From NCBI GenBank assembly GCA_003559585.1, contig PWKX01000045.1, positions 1-7,096 on the forward strand: a stretch of DNA of 7,096 nucleotides, given 5' to 3'. The DNA is from Mollicutes bacterium (lineage in GTDB: Bacteria > Bacillota_I > Bacilli_A > Izemoplasmatales > Izemoplasmataceae). The notes under the pieces are model-generated. The model was not told the origin of the DNA and did not search any database. It was given only the letters and a program-made list of their open reading frames with translations. The position numbers were made by a program, and so were the translations under genes. This document shows, one piece after another, positions 5,803 through 7,096 of this stretch (the stretch's first letter is position 1; every line of letters starts with the position of its first letter).

Positions 5803-6666
5803 ATGAAAAACCCAACGCGCATCTTTATGATGATTTATGCAAGCTTAATATTATTGTTGCTGCTTTTCACCCCAATTGATCAGCACGTCTCCACATTTTT
5901 ATATGGAGATGGCACCAGAGATACCAGGTATATGATTCTTTCAGAAATCACCTATATCCCAGCGTTTTTCATTGGCCTATTTAGCGGTTTTTATTATCAT
6001 TTACGGTTCAAACCGGTTGCTTTAAAACAACGTTTAACGACGGTTGTTTGGCTAGGATTTACGCTGCTTATTATGGTATTATTGTTCATGATGTTTTACC
6101 GTTCTATGCGTTTTTTACCTGGCGATGCTCGGTTGTATTTTACCCCACCCACTTTTATCATCATGAGTGTCATCGCGTATAAATTTGCGGAAAAAGCACT
6201 TAAAAAACAACTGTTTCAATTTGACTATTTAGCGAGTATTGGGCTGTTAATGATCGGGATATTGTATTTTGTTGTGAACTTATTAAAACGCTTTGTGGGC
6301 CGCGCTAGATTTTACATGGTGTTTGAAGACGATTCATTGTTTAGCCATTGGTTTGACATTCAACCCGGACTGGCTAGCAGTCGTGATTTTTATTCAATCC
6401 CCTCAGGTCACACATCGTTTGCGGCCATTTCACTGTGGTTGATCATGGTTGTATTGACGGTGCCTTCACTCAAAAAATACGCAAAACCAACCATTGTCTT
6501 AGTGATTTTATGGATTATCATGCAAGGCTTTTTACGTGTCTTTAGCGGTGAACATTTTGCGACTGACGCAATCTTTTCTATTCTACTAGTGTTCACCACG
6601 ATGCACTTTTTATTCATTGTCACAAGACAAATCAGGACTTTTTTGACAAAAAAATATCAGATTTAA
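5803..6666 (+). CDS. PAP2 superfamily membrane lipid phosphatase
   Basis: This 287-residue multi-pass membrane protein (about six to eight hydrophobic segments) has the three PAP2 phosphatase motifs. C1 is K162-RFVGRAR169-F, where the family's final Pro is Phe. C2 is P200-S-G-H203, and C3 is R245-VFSGE-H251-FAT-D255. His251 would be the phosphorylated nucleophile, with His203 the acid. Such enzymes remove phosphate from phosphatidic acid, undecaprenyl diphosphate and similar lipids on the outer membrane face; the substrate here is not told by sequence. A long N-terminal region with extra membrane segments (1-140) precedes the catalytic core. The start is ATG 5803, with GAAGGA (5788-5793) nine bases upstream. 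The in-frame ATG at 5782 lacks a ribosome binding site and lies on the predicted transcription start. It sits two genes after a lipid-kinase-like gene. Confidence 0.85.
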   Translation: MKNPTRIFMMIYASLILLLLLFTPIDQHVSTFLYGDGTRDTRYMILSEITYIPAFFIGLFSGFYYHLRFKPVALKQRLTTVVWLGFTLLIMVLLFMMFYRSMRFLPGDARLYFTPPTFIIMSVIAYKFAEKALKKQLFQFDYLASIGLLMIGILYFVVNLLKRFVGRARFYMVFEDDSLFSHWFDIQPGLASSRDFYSIPSGHTSFAAISLWLIMVVLTVPSLKKYAKPTIVLVILWIIMQGFLRVFSGEHFATDAIFSILLVFTTMHFLFIVTRQIRTFLTKKYQI

Positions 6667-6699
6667 TGACCACATAAACGCTTAAAAGGAGGCAAAGTC

Positions 6700-7096
6700 A
6701 TGCTTGTGCCAATCATAACGGGGATGTTGTTGATGTTTGTTTTAACGCTTGGCATCCTTTATACTTATCATGCCATTAAAACACACAAAGAAGCCACCCG
6801 TTTAAACGTGCCTGGAACCTTGGTTGATGTAGGGTCTTACCGCATGCATGTGTTTCAAGCAGGCCAAGGTGAAAAAACCTTTATTTTTTTAGCAGGACTT
6901 GGGACCACCAGCCCCTTTTTAGACTTTAAACCATTGATTGAACGCATAAAACCACACGCTAAAGTGATTGTGTTAGAACGTGCTGGTTATGGTTTTAGTG
7001 GCCGCACGCGAACAAACCGCACAATCAGTGATGTGGTTGAAGACTATAAAAAAGCACTCGCAGCGTTAAACATTGAAGGCCCTTATTGGCTCGTGC
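6700..7096 (+). CDS. Alpha/beta hydrolase with N-terminal membrane anchor (5' part)
   Basis: The first 132 codons of a gene that runs off the window end. ATG 6700 has AGGAGG at 6687-6692, seven bases upstream, 33 bases after the PAP2 stop, so it is probably co-transcribed with that gene. Residues about 4-22 form one hydrophobic segment (signal anchor). From about 40 an alpha/beta-hydrolase fold begins: LVDVGSYRMHVFQAG (first strands), TFIFLAGLGTTSPFLDF (the oxyanion-hole loop, in place of HGxG), VIVLERAGYGFSGRT (the usual D.RG.G.S block, with E for D) and ISDVVEDYKKALAALNI, leading to PYWLV, just before the expected GHS nucleophile elbow, which lies outside the window. The family acts on esters, lipids or other small molecules. 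The specific reaction cannot be told, and the catalytic triad is not visible. Confidence 0.82.
   Translation, partial: MLVPIITGMLLMFVLTLGILYTYHAIKTHKEATRLNVPGTLVDVGSYRMHVFQAGQGEKTFIFLAGLGTTSPFLDFKPLIERIKPHAKVIVLERAGYGFSGRTRTNRTISDVVEDYKKALAALNIEGPYWLV

Overview
The window reads as an AT-rich, low-GC Gram-positive-type genome (Bacillota or a walled or wall-less relative in the Acholeplasma/Izemoplasma direction; the lineage guess is weak). The ribosome binding sites are of AGGAGG type and the promoters are of sigma-70/A type with extended -10 boxes. Tryptophan is encoded by TGG inside conserved motifs, and TGA ends three genes, so the genetic code is standard and not the Mycoplasma/Spiroplasma code. 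No RNA genes, insertion sequences, CRISPR arrays or phage genes were seen.

Layout. Positions 1-306 hold the 3' end of a thiamine-binding ECF transporter subunit (ThiT), closed by a strong terminator. Positions 412-3058 hold a compact two-gene glycogen operon: glgA (glycogen synthase), then glgC (ADP-glucose pyrophosphorylase) one base later, with its own promoter and a bidirectional terminator. GlgC makes ADP-glucose and GlgA polymerises it. On the minus strand follow a membrane-anchored DUF302 protein (3097-3585) and a Crp/Fnr-family regulator (3653-4291). They are separated by a hairpin that acts as terminator and also contains a perfect TGTGA-N6-TCACA palindrome. Positions 4292-4391 form a divergent promoter region. 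From there a plus-strand run of membrane and lipid-type genes begins: a VTE5/dolichol-kinase-like CTP-dependent lipid kinase (4392-5123), a CDF-fold membrane protein that has lost half of its metal site (5123-5743), a PAP2 lipid phosphatase (5803-6666) and the first 132 codons of a membrane-anchored alpha/beta hydrolase (from 6700, cut by the window end).

How the genes may work together. The glycogen operon is an ordinary metabolic unit, though it lacks glgD, glgB and glgP. The regulator/DUF302 pair looks like a small stimulus-response unit. Both proteins carry paired cysteines, and a Crp-type operator sequence lies between them, so a thiol, redox or sulfide response is a reasonable but unproven idea. 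The lipid kinase and the lipid phosphatase catalyse opposing types of reaction, which suggests turnover of a polyprenyl or other lipid phosphate; this is inference from family membership and proximity only.
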